The notes below the pieces were generated by a model. That model did not search any database. It had not been told where the DNA came from and saw only the letters and a list, made by a program, of their open reading frames with translations. Positions 44,027 through 52,911 of a DNA stretch of 54,931 bases are shown one piece after another. Origin of the DNA: Carideicomes alvinocaridis (lineage in GTDB: Bacteria; Pseudomonadota; Alphaproteobacteria; Rhodobacterales; Rhodobacteraceae); NCBI GenBank assembly GCA_005473895.2, contig SRJI02000028.1, forward strand, positions 1 to 54,931. The letters are read 5' to 3'. How positions within the stretch are numbered: the stretch's first letter is position 1; each line of letters begins with the position of its first letter. Position numbers and translations under genes: made by a program.

Positions 44027-44529
44027 TGAGCCGCATCCTGACCGGGCGACTGATCCCGCATCCGCTGCTGACCCTGCTGCTGACGGTGACATGGTGCCTG
44101 CTGATCAACGATCTCAGCCTCGGGACGGTGGTGTTCGGCCTGATCGTCGGGCTGATCATCCCGATCCTGACCGCGGCCTACTGGCCCAATCGGCCGGGCG
44201 TGTCGCGGCCGCACCTGTTCCTGGGCTACACGCTGATCGTGATCTGGGACATCCTGGTGGCCAACGTGGTGGTGGCGGCGCTGGTCGTCTTCCGCCGCAA
44301 CCGCAGCCTCACGCCCTGCTGGGTGGCGATCCCGCTCGACATCCGCAAGCCCGAGGCGATCACCATCCTCGCCGGGACCATCACGCTGACGCCGGGCACC
44401 GTCTCGGCCGATCTGTCCTCGGAGGGGCATTCGCTGCTGGTCCACGCGCTGAACGCCGATGACCCGGACGCGGTGCGCGACGAGATCAAGCACCGCTACG
44501 AACGCCGGCTGAAAAGGATCTTCGAATGA
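44026..44529 (+). CDS. mnhE: Mrp-type Na+/H+ antiporter subunit E
   Basis: A 167-residue subunit with two or three N-terminal membrane segments and a soluble C-terminal domain. The block TILAGTITLTPGTVSADLSSEG (in sequence near 113-135) is the MnhE hallmark, followed by a helical tail with HALNADDPDAVRDEIK. It overlaps the mnhD stop by 1 nt and mnhF by 4 nt. Confidence 0.94.
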   Translation: MSRILTGRLIPHPLLTLLLTVTWCLLINDLSLGTVVFGLIVGLIIPILTAAYWPNRPGVSRPHLFLGYTLIVIWDILVANVVVAALVVFRRNRSLTPCWVAIPLDIRKPEAITILAGTITLTPGTVSADLSSEGHSLLVHALNADDPDAVRDEIKHRYERRLKRIFE

Positions 44530-44795
44530 TCGGATATGCCATCGCCTTCGGATTCGTCTGCGTCGCGCTGGCGCAGATCATGTCCATGATCCGCCTCATC
44601 ATCGGCCCCGGCGTGGGCGACCGGGTGCTCGCGCTCGACACCATGTCGGTCAACGCGGTGGCCCTGATCGTGCTGCTGGGGATCGCCGGCGGCACCCAGA
44701 TCTATTTCGAGGCGGCGCTGATCATCGCGATGCTGGGCTTCGTGTCCACCGTCGCCTATTGCCGCTTCGTGCTGAGGGGGGACATCATCGAATGA
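44526..44795 (+). CDS. mnhF: Mrp-type Na+/H+ antiporter subunit F
   Basis: An 89-residue subunit with three membrane segments and RLIIGPGVGDRVLALDTMSVNAVALIVLLG (in sequence, about 23-52), typical of MnhF/MrpF. It overlaps both neighbours by 4 nt. Confidence 0.94.
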   Translation: MIGYAIAFGFVCVALAQIMSMIRLIIGPGVGDRVLALDTMSVNAVALIVLLGIAGGTQIYFEAALIIAMLGFVSTVAYCRFVLRGDIIE

Positions 44796-45166
44796 ACTGG
44801 GATTTCATCGCCGAGCTGGCGGTCTGCGTCACCATCGTCATCGGATCGGTCTTCATCCTCGTGGGATCCTACGGGCTGCTCAAGCTCGATTATCCCATGT
44901 CGCGGCTGCACGCGCCCACCAAGGCAGGCACGCTGGGCGTCGGGGGGATCCTGCTGGCCTCCATGATCTATTCCTTCGCCCTGGGCGACGGATCGCTGCA
45001 CGAGCTGCTGATCATGGCCTTCCTCTTCGTGACCGCGCCGATCTCGGCCCATTTCGTGGCCAAGGTCCACCTGCACCGTGATCACCTCAAGCAGGACCTG
45101 CCGGTGCCGCCGAAGGATCCGCTCTGGGCGACCAAGGATACCGGCGGCCAGCCGCAGCCCGACTAG
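44792..45166 (+). CDS. mnhG: Mrp-type Na+/H+ antiporter subunit G
   Basis: A 124-residue subunit with three membrane segments. ATG 44792 overlaps the mnhF stop (ATGA); the longer frame to 44759 is rejected. GLLKLDYPMSRLHAPTKAGTLGVGGILLA (in sequence near 29-57) and FLFVTAPISAHFVAK are MnhG hallmarks. It is the last gene of the operon and converges on the isochorismatase-like gene with a 12-nt gap. Confidence 0.94.
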   Translation: MNWDFIAELAVCVTIVIGSVFILVGSYGLLKLDYPMSRLHAPTKAGTLGVGGILLASMIYSFALGDGSLHELLIMAFLFVTAPISAHFVAKVHLHRDHLKQDLPVPPKDPLWATKDTGGQPQPD

Positions 45167-45178
45167 GGCCGGGGCCCG

Positions 45179-45685
45179 TCAGGGCCAGAGGTCGGCCGCG
45201 TCCACGAGCCGCAGCTTGGAGCCGAGCGCGTTCAGCGCGATGCGGTGCACCATTTCGGTCGGCGCGGTGCAGAGGTCGCGCACGACCATCACCGACAGCT
45301 GCTCGGCCATGCGGGACATCGAGGTGAAGACCACGCAGTTCTGGGTCATCATCCCGCAGACCAGCAGCTCGTCGATTCCGTCGAGGTGGTCGGGCAGGTC
45401 CGTGTCCTGGAAGGCGTCGGCCACCTTCTTGGTCACCACGGGGGCGTCGGGGCCCGCCGCCTCCAGGATCGCCGGCCGGATCGCCACGCCCGGCCCGTCC
45501 TTGGCGAACAGCCCCTGCGCCGCGGCCGAGACATGGCGGACGAGGATCACCCGGTCGCCGGCCTCGCGTGCCTTGCCGATGGCGCCCGCCAGCGCCGCCT
45601 CCGTCTCCTCGGCCTGCCAGAGCGGCAGGGTGCCGCCGGGAAAGTAGTCTTCCTGGATGTCGATCACGAGCAATGCGCGGCTCAT
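45179..45685 (-). CDS. Isochorismatase-like cysteine hydrolase
   Basis: A 168-residue alpha/beta hydrolase of the isochorismatase/nicotinamidase family. The catalytic triad is visible: Asp9 in VIDIQEDYF, a Lys at 86-87 in VTKKVADAF, and Cys117 in CGMMTQNCVVFT. The preferred start has GAAGGAGGAGA upstream; a longer frame to 45742 lacks one. The position of the start has a 1-nt reading uncertainty on my side. The substrate (nicotinamide, carbamoyl compounds, other amides) cannot be told. It is downstream of the dipeptidase gene on the same strand. Confidence 0.88.
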   Translation of the reverse strand: MSRALLVIDIQEDYFPGGTLPLWQAEETEAALAGAIGKAREAGDRVILVRHVSAAAQGLFAKDGPGVAIRPAILEAAGPDAPVVTKKVADAFQDTDLPDHLDGIDELLVCGMMTQNCVVFTSMSRMAEQLSVMVVRDLCTAPTEMVHRIALNALGSKLRLVDAADLWP

Positions 45686-45751
45686 CCTGTCTCCTCCTTC
45701 ATGCTGGCGGGGGGCGGCGCGTGCAGCCTCCCGCAGTAACATCCCTCGGGC

Positions 45752-46819
45752 CTATTGCCCCCAGGTCCGGCGCAGGACGCCGATCCAGTTCCCGTGGCAG
45801 ATCTTGGCGATCAGCGCCTCGCCGTAACCCGCCTGGCGCATGGCGCCGCGCAGGGCGGGCAGGCCGCCGATATCGCCGATCTCCTCCGGCACCACCGCGC
45901 CGTCGAAATCCGAGCCGAGCGCGACGCCCTCCTCGCCCAGATGCTCCAGCAGGTGGTCGAGCTGGCGGATCATGGTGGTGAGCGGCACATCGGCCTCCAT
46001 CTTGCCGTCGTCGCGCAGGAAGGCGCCGGCAAAGTTCAGCCCCACCACGCCGCCGCTCTCGGCCACCATGGCGAGCTGCCGGTCGGTCAGGTTGCGCGAA
46101 TGGGCGCAGAGCGCGTGGGCGTTGCTGTGGGTGGCGATCAGCGGCGCGTCGGTCACCGCCGCCACGTCGTCCATCCCCTTCATGTTGAGATGCGACAGGT
46201 CCACCGCGATCCGCAACCGGTTGCATTCGCGGATCAGCGCGCGGCCCTCCTCGGTCAGGCCCGGGCCGGTATCGCCGTCGGCCGGGAAGGCGAAGGGCAC
46301 GCCCTCGGCCCAGCGGGTCTGCCGGCTCCAGACCGGGCCGAGGCTGCGCAGGCCGAGCGCGTGGAGGACGTGGAGCACGCGGAACTCCGGGTCGATCGCG
46401 TCCGCGCCTTCCAGGTGCAGCACGGCGGCCATGGCAGGTGCGTCCAGCGCGGCCTCGATCTGCGCGGCGGTGGTGCAGGGCACGATCACCCCGGCCTCCG
46501 CCAGTTCGCGGAACAGGGCCGCCTGCGAGATGGTCGCGCGCAGCGCCTCGCCCTCGTCCAGCAGGCCGGGCAGGCCCAGGTCGTATGCGCCGCCCTCCAT
46601 CTTCGCCAGGTCCGGGGCGCGTTCCGGCGGGTCGGGGGCATAGATGGCGAACAAGCCACCGCCGAAGCCGCCCGACACGGCGCGGGGCAGGTCGATATGT
46701 GTCGGCCCGCCGCCGTCGCGCACGCGGGCGATATCCGTCTTGCCGGAATGAAGCTTGAGCAGAAGGTCGTTATGGCCGTCGAACACGACTGGCCCGCGCG
46801 CGGTATCCTGGTCTGTCAT
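45752..46819 (-). CDS. Membrane dipeptidase family (M19) zinc peptidase
   Basis: A 355-residue peptidase M19 member. ATG 46819 has an AGGGGACAGG site; the longer frame to 46885 adds an Arg-rich stretch. Zinc ligands are visible: His16 and Asp18 in FDGHNDLL, the bridging Glu in LHLEGADAI, His in DLSHLN, His in THSNAHALCAHSRN, and Asp in GSDFDG. There is no signal peptide, so it is cytosolic and probably hydrolyses small dipeptides, including D-amino acid ones. It is divergent from the RND efflux operon. Confidence 0.92.
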   Translation of the reverse strand: MTDQDTARGPVVFDGHNDLLLKLHSGKTDIARVRDGGGPTHIDLPRAVSGGFGGGLFAIYAPDPPERAPDLAKMEGGAYDLGLPGLLDEGEALRATISQAALFRELAEAGVIVPCTTAAQIEAALDAPAMAAVLHLEGADAIDPEFRVLHVLHALGLRSLGPVWSRQTRWAEGVPFAFPADGDTGPGLTEEGRALIRECNRLRIAVDLSHLNMKGMDDVAAVTDAPLIATHSNAHALCAHSRNLTDRQLAMVAESGGVVGLNFAGAFLRDDGKMEADVPLTTMIRQLDHLLEHLGEEGVALGSDFDGAVVPEEIGDIGGLPALRGAMRQAGYGEALIAKICHGNWIGVLRRTWGQ

Positions 46820-46942
46820 CCTGTCCCCTGTCCCCTGTCTCGATCGGCGCCGCGGGGCGGGCCGTTTCGGGGCATCCTCGCCCATTCCCGCGCCGGATGC
46901 CAGCGACCCTGCGACGCATTCGCCGTTAACGGGAAATTCATA

Positions 46943-46957
46943 TTGACATGAGTGTCA
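46943..46957. promoter_or_regulatory. Candidate TetR operator/promoter of RND efflux operon
   Basis: The inverted repeat TGACA-TGAG-TGTCA (46944-46957) overlaps a -35-like TTGACA (46943-46948) in the gap between the dipeptidase and the first adaptor gene. This is where the operon's own TetR (at 52.2 kb) would block transcription. An ATG at 46948 lies inside it, which argues for the downstream start of the adaptor gene. Confidence 0.5.
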
Positions 46958-47010
46958 TTATGGGAAAGGACAGCGCCCGTGGGGCTTTGCCCGCCAGTTC
47001 CGAGGTTCGC

Positions 47011-48081
47011 ATGACCGCTTGCCCGCTTCTACCCCTGATTGCCGCTGCGATGTCCGCCGCCGTGCTTTCCGCCCCTCCCTTGCTCGCGCAGGAGGCGCTG
47101 CCGGTGGAGATCGTGGCGACGCGCATGGCGGAACGCACCCGCGACCTGACCCTGACCGGCACGGTGGAATCGGTGGACAGCTACGCCGCCGCCTTCCGCG
47201 ATGGTGGCCGGGTGGTCGAGGTCCTGCCCGAGATCGGCGACCGGCTGGCCGCGGGGGATGTCATCGCCCGCGTCGATCCGGCCCGCGCGGATGCCGCGCT
47301 GGATGCGGCGCAGGCGGCGCTGGACGCGGCCGAGGCGTCGCTGGACCAGGCGCGGCAGCAGCGCGACCGCGCGCAGGCCCTGCTGGACCGCGGCACGGGG
47401 ACACAAGCCTCCCTCGACGACGCGACGGAGGCCTTCCTCACAGCACGCTCGGCGCGCGAACAGGCGGAGGCGCAGCTGGCCTCGGCCCGGCGCGCCGCCG
47501 AAGACACGGTGCTGCGCGCGGTGGAGGATGCGCTGGTCATCGAACGCTCCGTCGAGCCGGGGCAGGTGGTGGGCGCCGGGCAGCCGGTGGTGACGCTGGC
47601 CCTGTCCCGGGCGCGCGAGGCGGTCTTCCTGGCCCCCAACATCGCCGAGCTGGAGGGCTTTCGCGGCCATGCCGTCACGGTGTCGCCGGTGGACAGCGAC
47701 CTGGAGGTGGCGGCCGAGATCTCCGAGATCGCGCCGGTCGTGTCGCAGAACGGCACCGTCGAGGTCACCGTGGCGATCCCCGCCGCGGACGCCCCCGCCT
47801 TCACCATCGGCGAATCCGTCGTGGCCGAGACCAGCATCACCGAGGCCGGCATGCTGAGCGTGCCCTGGACCGCGCTCACCGCCTCGGCCGAGGGGCCGGC
47901 GGTGTGGCTGGTGGATCCTGACAGCATGAAGGCGGCGCTGCGCCAGGTCACCATCGCCACCTATACCGACGAGGGGGTCAGCATTTCCGCCGGTCTGGAA
48001 GAGGGCGACCTGGTGGTCGGGCAGGGCGCGCAGAACGTCTTTCCCGGCCGGTTGCTGAAGAATGCGGAGGTTGCGGAATGA
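47011..48081 (+). CDS. RND efflux periplasmic adaptor (first)
   Basis: A 356-residue membrane-fusion protein linking the RND pump to an outer-membrane channel. Start at ATG 47011 gives a clean signal peptide (residues 1-27, ending LLAQ); ATG 46948 would lie inside the probable operator. Layout: beta-barrel/lipoyl half around GRVVEVLPEIGDRLAAGDVIARVD, a helical hairpin rich in Ala, Gln and Arg (about 85-155), then the second lipoyl half ERSVEPGQVVGAGQPVV. The stop overlaps the second adaptor by 4 nt. Confidence 0.9.
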   Translation: MTACPLLPLIAAAMSAAVLSAPPLLAQEALPVEIVATRMAERTRDLTLTGTVESVDSYAAAFRDGGRVVEVLPEIGDRLAAGDVIARVDPARADAALDAAQAALDAAEASLDQARQQRDRAQALLDRGTGTQASLDDATEAFLTARSAREQAEAQLASARRAAEDTVLRAVEDALVIERSVEPGQVVGAGQPVVTLALSRAREAVFLAPNIAELEGFRGHAVTVSPVDSDLEVAAEISEIAPVVSQNGTVEVTVAIPAADAPAFTIGESVVAETSITEAGMLSVPWTALTASAEGPAVWLVDPDSMKAALRQVTIATYTDEGVSISAGLEEGDLVVGQGAQNVFPGRLLKNAEVAE

Positions 48082-49163
48082 CCCGGTTCACCCACGCCAT
48101 GGCCGGGCTCGCGGCCGTCGTCCTGTTTGTTGCCGGCGCCGCATCGGGCCAGGAGGCGCCGGAACCCGCGCCGCGCCCGGTGGTGACCGAGATCGTCTCG
48201 GCCGACCCGACACGGGAGCGGACCTTTCCCGGCCGGATCGAGGCGGCGCATGAGACCCGCCTGGCCTTCCAGACCATCGGCCGCGTCGCCGAGCTGACGG
48301 TGGAGCGGGGCGACCGGGTGGAGCAGGACGAGGTGCTCGCCACGCTCGACCGGGTCAGCCTTCGCGAGGATCTGCGCTCGGCCCGGGCGGCGCTGGACGC
48401 CGCGGAGGCGGAGGCGGATTTCGCCGCTCGCTCGCTGGAACGGACCACCACCCTGCACGAGCGCGACATCGCCACCGACGCCCAGCTCGAACGCGCCCGC
48501 GCCAATGCGGAGGCCAAGGAGGCGCAGGTGCAATCCGCCCGCGCGCAACTTGCCTCCGCCCAGGAGGCGCTGAGCTACGGGCGCCTGACTGCCCCCGCCG
48601 ACGGCGTCGTGCTGTCGGTGGAGGTGGAGCAGGGCAGCGTCGTGTCCGCCGGCGCGACGGTGCTGGTGCTCGCTGCGCTCGACAGCCGCGAGGCGGTGAT
48701 CGACGTGCCCTCGGAATACCTGTCGGTCCTGCCGGATGAAGCGGTCTTCGATGTGACCGCCCATGCCGGCATGGGCGAGCCGGTGACCGCCCGCCTGCGG
48801 CTGGTCGACCCGGTGGCGGAACAGAGCCTGCGCAGCCGCCGCCTGCGCCTGGCGCTGGAGGATCCGCCACCCGCCTTCCGCTTCGGCAGCCTGGTGACCG
48901 CGCGCTACGCGGGCAAGGGCGCGCCGGTCATGACCCTGCCGCGCAGCGCGGTGGTGACGGACAACGGGGAGCGCTTCGTCTGGCGCATCACCGGCGATCC
49001 CCGCCGGGTGGAGAAGGTCGCGGTGCAGACCGGGGCCGGGCTGGCCGACCGGGTCGAGGTCCATGACGGGCTGTCGGTGGGCGACGAGATCGTCGTGAAG
49101 GGCGCGCATTCGCTGGAAGACGGCCAGCGCGTGGGCCCGCGTTACACGGAGCTGAGCGAATGA
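48078..49163 (+). CDS. RND efflux periplasmic adaptor (second)
   Basis: A 361-residue adaptor paralogous to the preceding one, with signal peptide residues 1-25 (VVLFVAGAASGQ), no lipobox, lipoyl half around GRVAELTVERGDRVEQDEVLATLD, hairpin of about 75 residues and second half YGRLTAPADGVVLSVEVEQGSVVSAG. Two different adaptors with one pump suggests a mixed trimer-of-dimers. It overlaps both neighbours by 4 nt. Confidence 0.92.
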   Translation: MTRFTHAMAGLAAVVLFVAGAASGQEAPEPAPRPVVTEIVSADPTRERTFPGRIEAAHETRLAFQTIGRVAELTVERGDRVEQDEVLATLDRVSLREDLRSARAALDAAEAEADFAARSLERTTTLHERDIATDAQLERARANAEAKEAQVQSARAQLASAQEALSYGRLTAPADGVVLSVEVEQGSVVSAGATVLVLAALDSREAVIDVPSEYLSVLPDEAVFDVTAHAGMGEPVTARLRLVDPVAEQSLRSRRLRLALEDPPPAFRFGSLVTARYAGKGAPVMTLPRSAVVTDNGERFVWRITGDPRRVEKVAVQTGAGLADRVEVHDGLSVGDEIVVKGAHSLEDGQRVGPRYTELSE

Positions 49164-52100
49164 AATCCGGGTTCAACCTGTCCGAATGGGCCTTGGGGCA
49201 CCGCTCCTTCGTCTGGTTCCTGATGATCGTGTCGCTGGTGGCGGGCAGCTTTGCCTATCTCAACCTCGGCCGCGAAGAGGATCCGACCTTCGCGATCAAG
49301 ACCATGGTGGTCAGCGCCGCGCTGCCCGGCGCCACCGCGGAAGAGACGGTCACCCAGGTCACCGACCGCATCGAGAAAAAGCTGCAGGAGCTGGACAAGC
49401 TCAAGAACACCCGTTCGGTCACCTATCCCGGCCAGGCGGTGGTCTATGTCGACCTGCTGGACACCGTGCGCGGCGACGAGGTGGAGCGGACCTGGCTTCG
49501 CGTGCGCAACATGATGTCCGACATCCGCGGCCAGTTCCCCGAGGAATTCGCGGGCTTCGCCTTCAACGACGATTTCGGCGACGTCTACGGATCGATCTAC
49601 GCCTTCACCTCCGACGGCTTCACCCCGCGCGAGGTGGAGACGCTGGTCGAGGATGTGCGCACCCGCGTCCTGCAGCTGGAGGATTCGGGCAAGGTGGACC
49701 TGGTGGGCGTGCGCAAGCCGGTCGTGCATCTCGAGTTTTCCAACCGCCGGCTGGCGGCGCTCGGGCTGGACCGGGCTACGGTGCTCAACACGCTGGCCGG
49801 GCAGAACGCTCTGGTGCCCTCCGGCGTGGTCCAGACACGGGGCGAGCAGGTGCTGATCCGGGTGACCGGGCAATTCACCTCGGCCGAGGATCTGGCGCGG
49901 GCGCCTCTGCGCTCGGGCGAGACCTTTTTCACCCTCGCCGATGTCGCCGAGGTGCGCGCGGGCTACGAGGATCCGCCCTCGTCGCTTTTCCGCTACAACG
50001 GGCAGGAGGCGGTGGGCCTCATCGTGGGCATGCGCGAGGGCGGCAACATCCTCGATTACGGCGAGCAGCTGGGCGAGCTGATGGAGGAGGTCCGCACCGA
50101 GCTGCCGGTGGGGATCGAGCTGGCGCAGGTCGCTGACCAGCCCCACGTGGTCGACGAATCCGTGGGCCATTTCGTCCGCGCGCTGGTCGAGGCGGTGGTG
50201 ATCGTGCTGGCGGTCAGCTTCGTCACGCTGGGGCTGCGCGCGGGGATGGTCGTCACCATGTCGATCCCGCTGGTGCTGGCCATGACCTTCGTCATCCTCG
50301 ACATCATGGGGGTGACGCTCCAGCGGGTGTCGCTGGGGGCGCTCATCATCGCCCTGGGCCTGCTGGTCGACGACGCGATGATCGCCATCGAGACCATGAT
50401 CTCGCGCCTGGAACTGGGCGAGTCACTGGCCAAGGCGGCCTCCTACGCCTGGACCTCCATCGCCTTCCCGATGCTCACCGGCACGCTGGTGACCGTGGCG
50501 GGCTTCATCCCGATCGGGCTCAACTCCTCGCAGGCGGGGGAATTCACCCGCTCGCTCTTCTACGTCATCGCCATCTCGCTGGTGCTGAGCTGGGTGGTCG
50601 CGGTGCTGTTCGCGCCGGTGCTGGGCACGACCTTCCTGCCCAAGACGCTGAAGCACCAGCATGCGGAGCCCGGCCGCATCCGCCGCGGCTTTCACCATGC
50701 GCTGCGCGCCGCCATGCGCTTCAAGTGGCTCACCATCCTCGTCACCGCCGGCATCTTCGGCGCCTCGGTCTGGGGGATGCAGTTCGTGGAGCAGCAATTC
50801 TTCCCCACCTCCGACCGCCCCGAGATCGTGGTGGACGTGACCCTGCGCCAGAACGCGAGCTTCAACGCCACCAACGAGGAGATCGCGGCCTTCGAGGAGT
50901 GGCTCGCCGGGCAGGAGGAGGCCGAGTACTGGTCCGCCTATATCGGCCGCGGCGCCCCGCGGTTCCTGCTGGCGCTCGACATTCCGACCGCGACGCCCAA
51001 CATGGGGCAGGTGGTGATCATGACCCCGGACCTCGCGGCGCGCGACAGGCTGCGCGACCGGATCCGGGATTACGATACCGGCCGCGTGGGGGTGGAGTTC
51101 TATCCCAAATACCTCGAGCTCGGGCCGCCTGTGGGCAAGCCGGTGCAATACCGCCTGACCGGCCCCAACGTGGAACTGCTGCGCGACCAGGCGCGCGAGC
51201 TGGCGGGCCGGCTGACCGCCGATCCGCGGCTGACCTCCATCGGGCTGGACTGGAACGAACCGGCGCGGGTGCTGCGCGTGGTGCTGGACCAGGCCAAGCT
51301 GCGCCAGCTCGGGCTGACCCAGCAGGACGTGGCAAAGACGCTCTACGGTCTCTACGAGGGCGCCGGCGTGACCGAGCTGCGCGACGACGACAAACTGATC
51401 GACGTGCTGGCCCGCGGGGTGCCCGCCGACCGCACCACGCTCGAAGCGGTCGAGACGCTGCAATTCGGCAATGCCCAGGGCCAGCCAGTGCCGCTGTCGT
51501 CCTTCGCCCGGCTGGAATGGACCACGGAGCAGCCGGTCATCCACCAGCGCGACCGCGTGCCGACGATCACCGTCAAGGCGGCGGTGGCGACCGACGACCA
51601 GCCGGCCACCATCGTGGAGGCGCTGGCCCCCATGCTGAAGGAATTCCGCGCCGATCTGCCCGCGGGCTACGACGTGGCGCTCGGCGGCAGCGTGGAATCC
51701 AGCGCCGACAGCCAGGCGCCGATCATCGCCGTGGTGCCGGTCATGCTGCTGATCCTGCTGACGCTGGTCATGGTGCAGATGCAGAGCTTCCGGCTGATGT
51801 TCGTGGTGCTCGCCGTGGCGCCGCTGGGGCTGATCGGGGTGGTGGCCGCGCTGGTGCCGTCCGGTGCGCCGCTGGGCTTTGTCGCGATCCTGGGCGTGCT
51901 GGCGCTGGTGGGCATCCTGATCCGCAACTCGGTGATCCTGTTCCAGGAGGTCAAGGATCTGCTGGCGGCGGGCCGGTCGCGGTGGGACGCCGTCTTTGAA
52001 GCCTCCGACAGCCGGGCGCGGCCGATCCTGCTGACCGCCGCGGCGGCGAGCCTCGCGCTGATCCCGATCTCGCGGCAGGTCTTCTGGGGGCCGATGGCCT

Positions 52101-52207
52101 ATGCCATGATGGGCGGTATCATCGCCGGCACCATGATCACGCTGCTCTTCGCCCCCGCGCTCTACTGCGCCGTCTTCCGCGTCCGCCCGCCGGAGCGTGA
52201 GCGGTGA
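49160..52207 (+). CDS. RND efflux pump inner-membrane transporter
   Basis: A 1015-residue proton-driven exporter of the AcrB-like superfamily with 12 membrane segments and two large periplasmic loops. The proton-relay Asp pair is in ALGLLVDDAMIAIE (TM4), and the second half contains the TM10-12 block FVAILGVLALVGILIRNSVILFQE (in sequence). Length and the start MKSGFNLSEWALGHRSFVWF fit the multidrug/solvent-exporting clade common in Proteobacteria rather than heavy-metal pumps. No outer-membrane channel gene is adjacent. It overlaps the TetR gene by 4 nt. Confidence 0.94.
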   Translation: MKSGFNLSEWALGHRSFVWFLMIVSLVAGSFAYLNLGREEDPTFAIKTMVVSAALPGATAEETVTQVTDRIEKKLQELDKLKNTRSVTYPGQAVVYVDLLDTVRGDEVERTWLRVRNMMSDIRGQFPEEFAGFAFNDDFGDVYGSIYAFTSDGFTPREVETLVEDVRTRVLQLEDSGKVDLVGVRKPVVHLEFSNRRLAALGLDRATVLNTLAGQNALVPSGVVQTRGEQVLIRVTGQFTSAEDLARAPLRSGETFFTLADVAEVRAGYEDPPSSLFRYNGQEAVGLIVGMREGGNILDYGEQLGELMEEVRTELPVGIELAQVADQPHVVDESVGHFVRALVEAVVIVLAVSFVTLGLRAGMVVTMSIPLVLAMTFVILDIMGVTLQRVSLGALIIALGLLVDDAMIAIETMISRLELGESLAKAASYAWTSIAFPMLTGTLVTVAGFIPIGLNSSQAGEFTRSLFYVIAISLVLSWVVAVLFAPVLGTTFLPKTLKHQHAEPGRIRRGFHHALRAAMRFKWLTILVTAGIFGASVWGMQFVEQQFFPTSDRPEIVVDVTLRQNASFNATNEEIAAFEEWLAGQEEAEYWSAYIGRGAPRFLLALDIPTATPNMGQVVIMTPDLAARDRLRDRIRDYDTGRVGVEFYPKYLELGPPVGKPVQYRLTGPNVELLRDQARELAGRLTADPRLTSIGLDWNEPARVLRVVLDQAKLRQLGLTQQDVAKTLYGLYEGAGVTELRDDDKLIDVLARGVPADRTTLEAVETLQFGNAQGQPVPLSSFARLEWTTEQPVIHQRDRVPTITVKAAVATDDQPATIVEALAPMLKEFRADLPAGYDVALGGSVESSADSQAPIIAVVPVMLLILLTLVMVQMQSFRLMFVVLAVAPLGLIGVVAALVPSGAPLGFVAILGVLALVGILIRNSVILFQEVKDLLAAGRSRWDAVFEASDSRARPILLTAAAASLALIPISRQVFWGPMAYAMMGGIIAGTMITLLFAPALYCAVFRVRPPERER

Positions 52208-52911
52208 GCGGGGCCGCGGACCGCCCCGGCGATCACCGCCCCGCCGTCGCCGCCCGCCGGCGCGAGAAGATGCGCCGCCGGCTGGTGGAGGCGGCGGTCT
52301 TCGTCATCGCCGCCAAGGGGCCGGGCGGCGCGGTGATCGAGGACGTGGTGGCCGAGGCCGGGGTCGCGCGCGGCACCTTCTACAAGTATTTCGAAACCTT
52401 CGGCGAGCTTCTGGCCGAGGCCAAGATGGCGCTTGGCGGCGAGCTGGTGGAGATGGTGATCGCGGCGGAATGCCGGAACGAGGACCTGGCCCGCACCGTG
52501 GCCCGCGACCTGCGGCTCTTCCTCGCCACCGCGCAGCGCTACCCGCTGGTCGGGCAGTTCGCCACCCAGATGGGCCTGCAGGGGCTGGGTACCGGCAACC
52601 TGGTCCACGAGGTGGTGCCCGCCTACCTTGCGCGCGGGGCCGAGCAGGGGCGTTTCCTGCGGATGCCGCAAAGCCTGGCGGTGGATTTCCTCCAGGTCTG
52701 CATGATCGCCGTGCTGCGCCGCGACTGCGCGGGCGAGGCGCCGGATCATACGGCCGCGGTGGCGGCGCTGCTGCGGATGCTGGGCCTTGCCGCCGAAGAG
52801 GCGGAGGAAATCGCCGTACGCCCCGTCGCCCCGCTCGAGGCGCCGCCGGGTAGCCTGATCGCGCGCAGCGAGGTGGTGCGCCGCAGCCGGCTCGGGGCAG
52901 GCGAGGGCTAG
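52204..52911 (+). CDS. TetR family regulator of the RND operon
   Basis: A 235-residue TetR protein starting at GTG 52204, which overlaps the pump stop. The helix-turn-helix is clear (GGAVIEDVVAEAGVARGTFYKYFETFGELLAEA, in sequence about 40-72). It is the last gene of the operon it probably represses via the inverted repeat at 46.94 kb. Its stop TAG shares the CTAG with the stop of the convergent AraC gene. Confidence 0.9.
   Translation: MSGAADRPGDHRPAVAARRREKMRRRLVEAAVFVIAAKGPGGAVIEDVVAEAGVARGTFYKYFETFGELLAEAKMALGGELVEMVIAAECRNEDLARTVARDLRLFLATAQRYPLVGQFATQMGLQGLGTGNLVHEVVPAYLARGAEQGRFLRMPQSLAVDFLQVCMIAVLRRDCAGEAPDHTAAVAALLRMLGLAAEEAEEIAVRPVAPLEAPPGSLIARSEVVRRSRLGAGEG

Noticed and set aside
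46948-47010. Upstream ATG for the first RND adaptor
   Set aside because: It lies inside the probable -35/operator sequence, and the protein from 47011 has a clean signal peptide.
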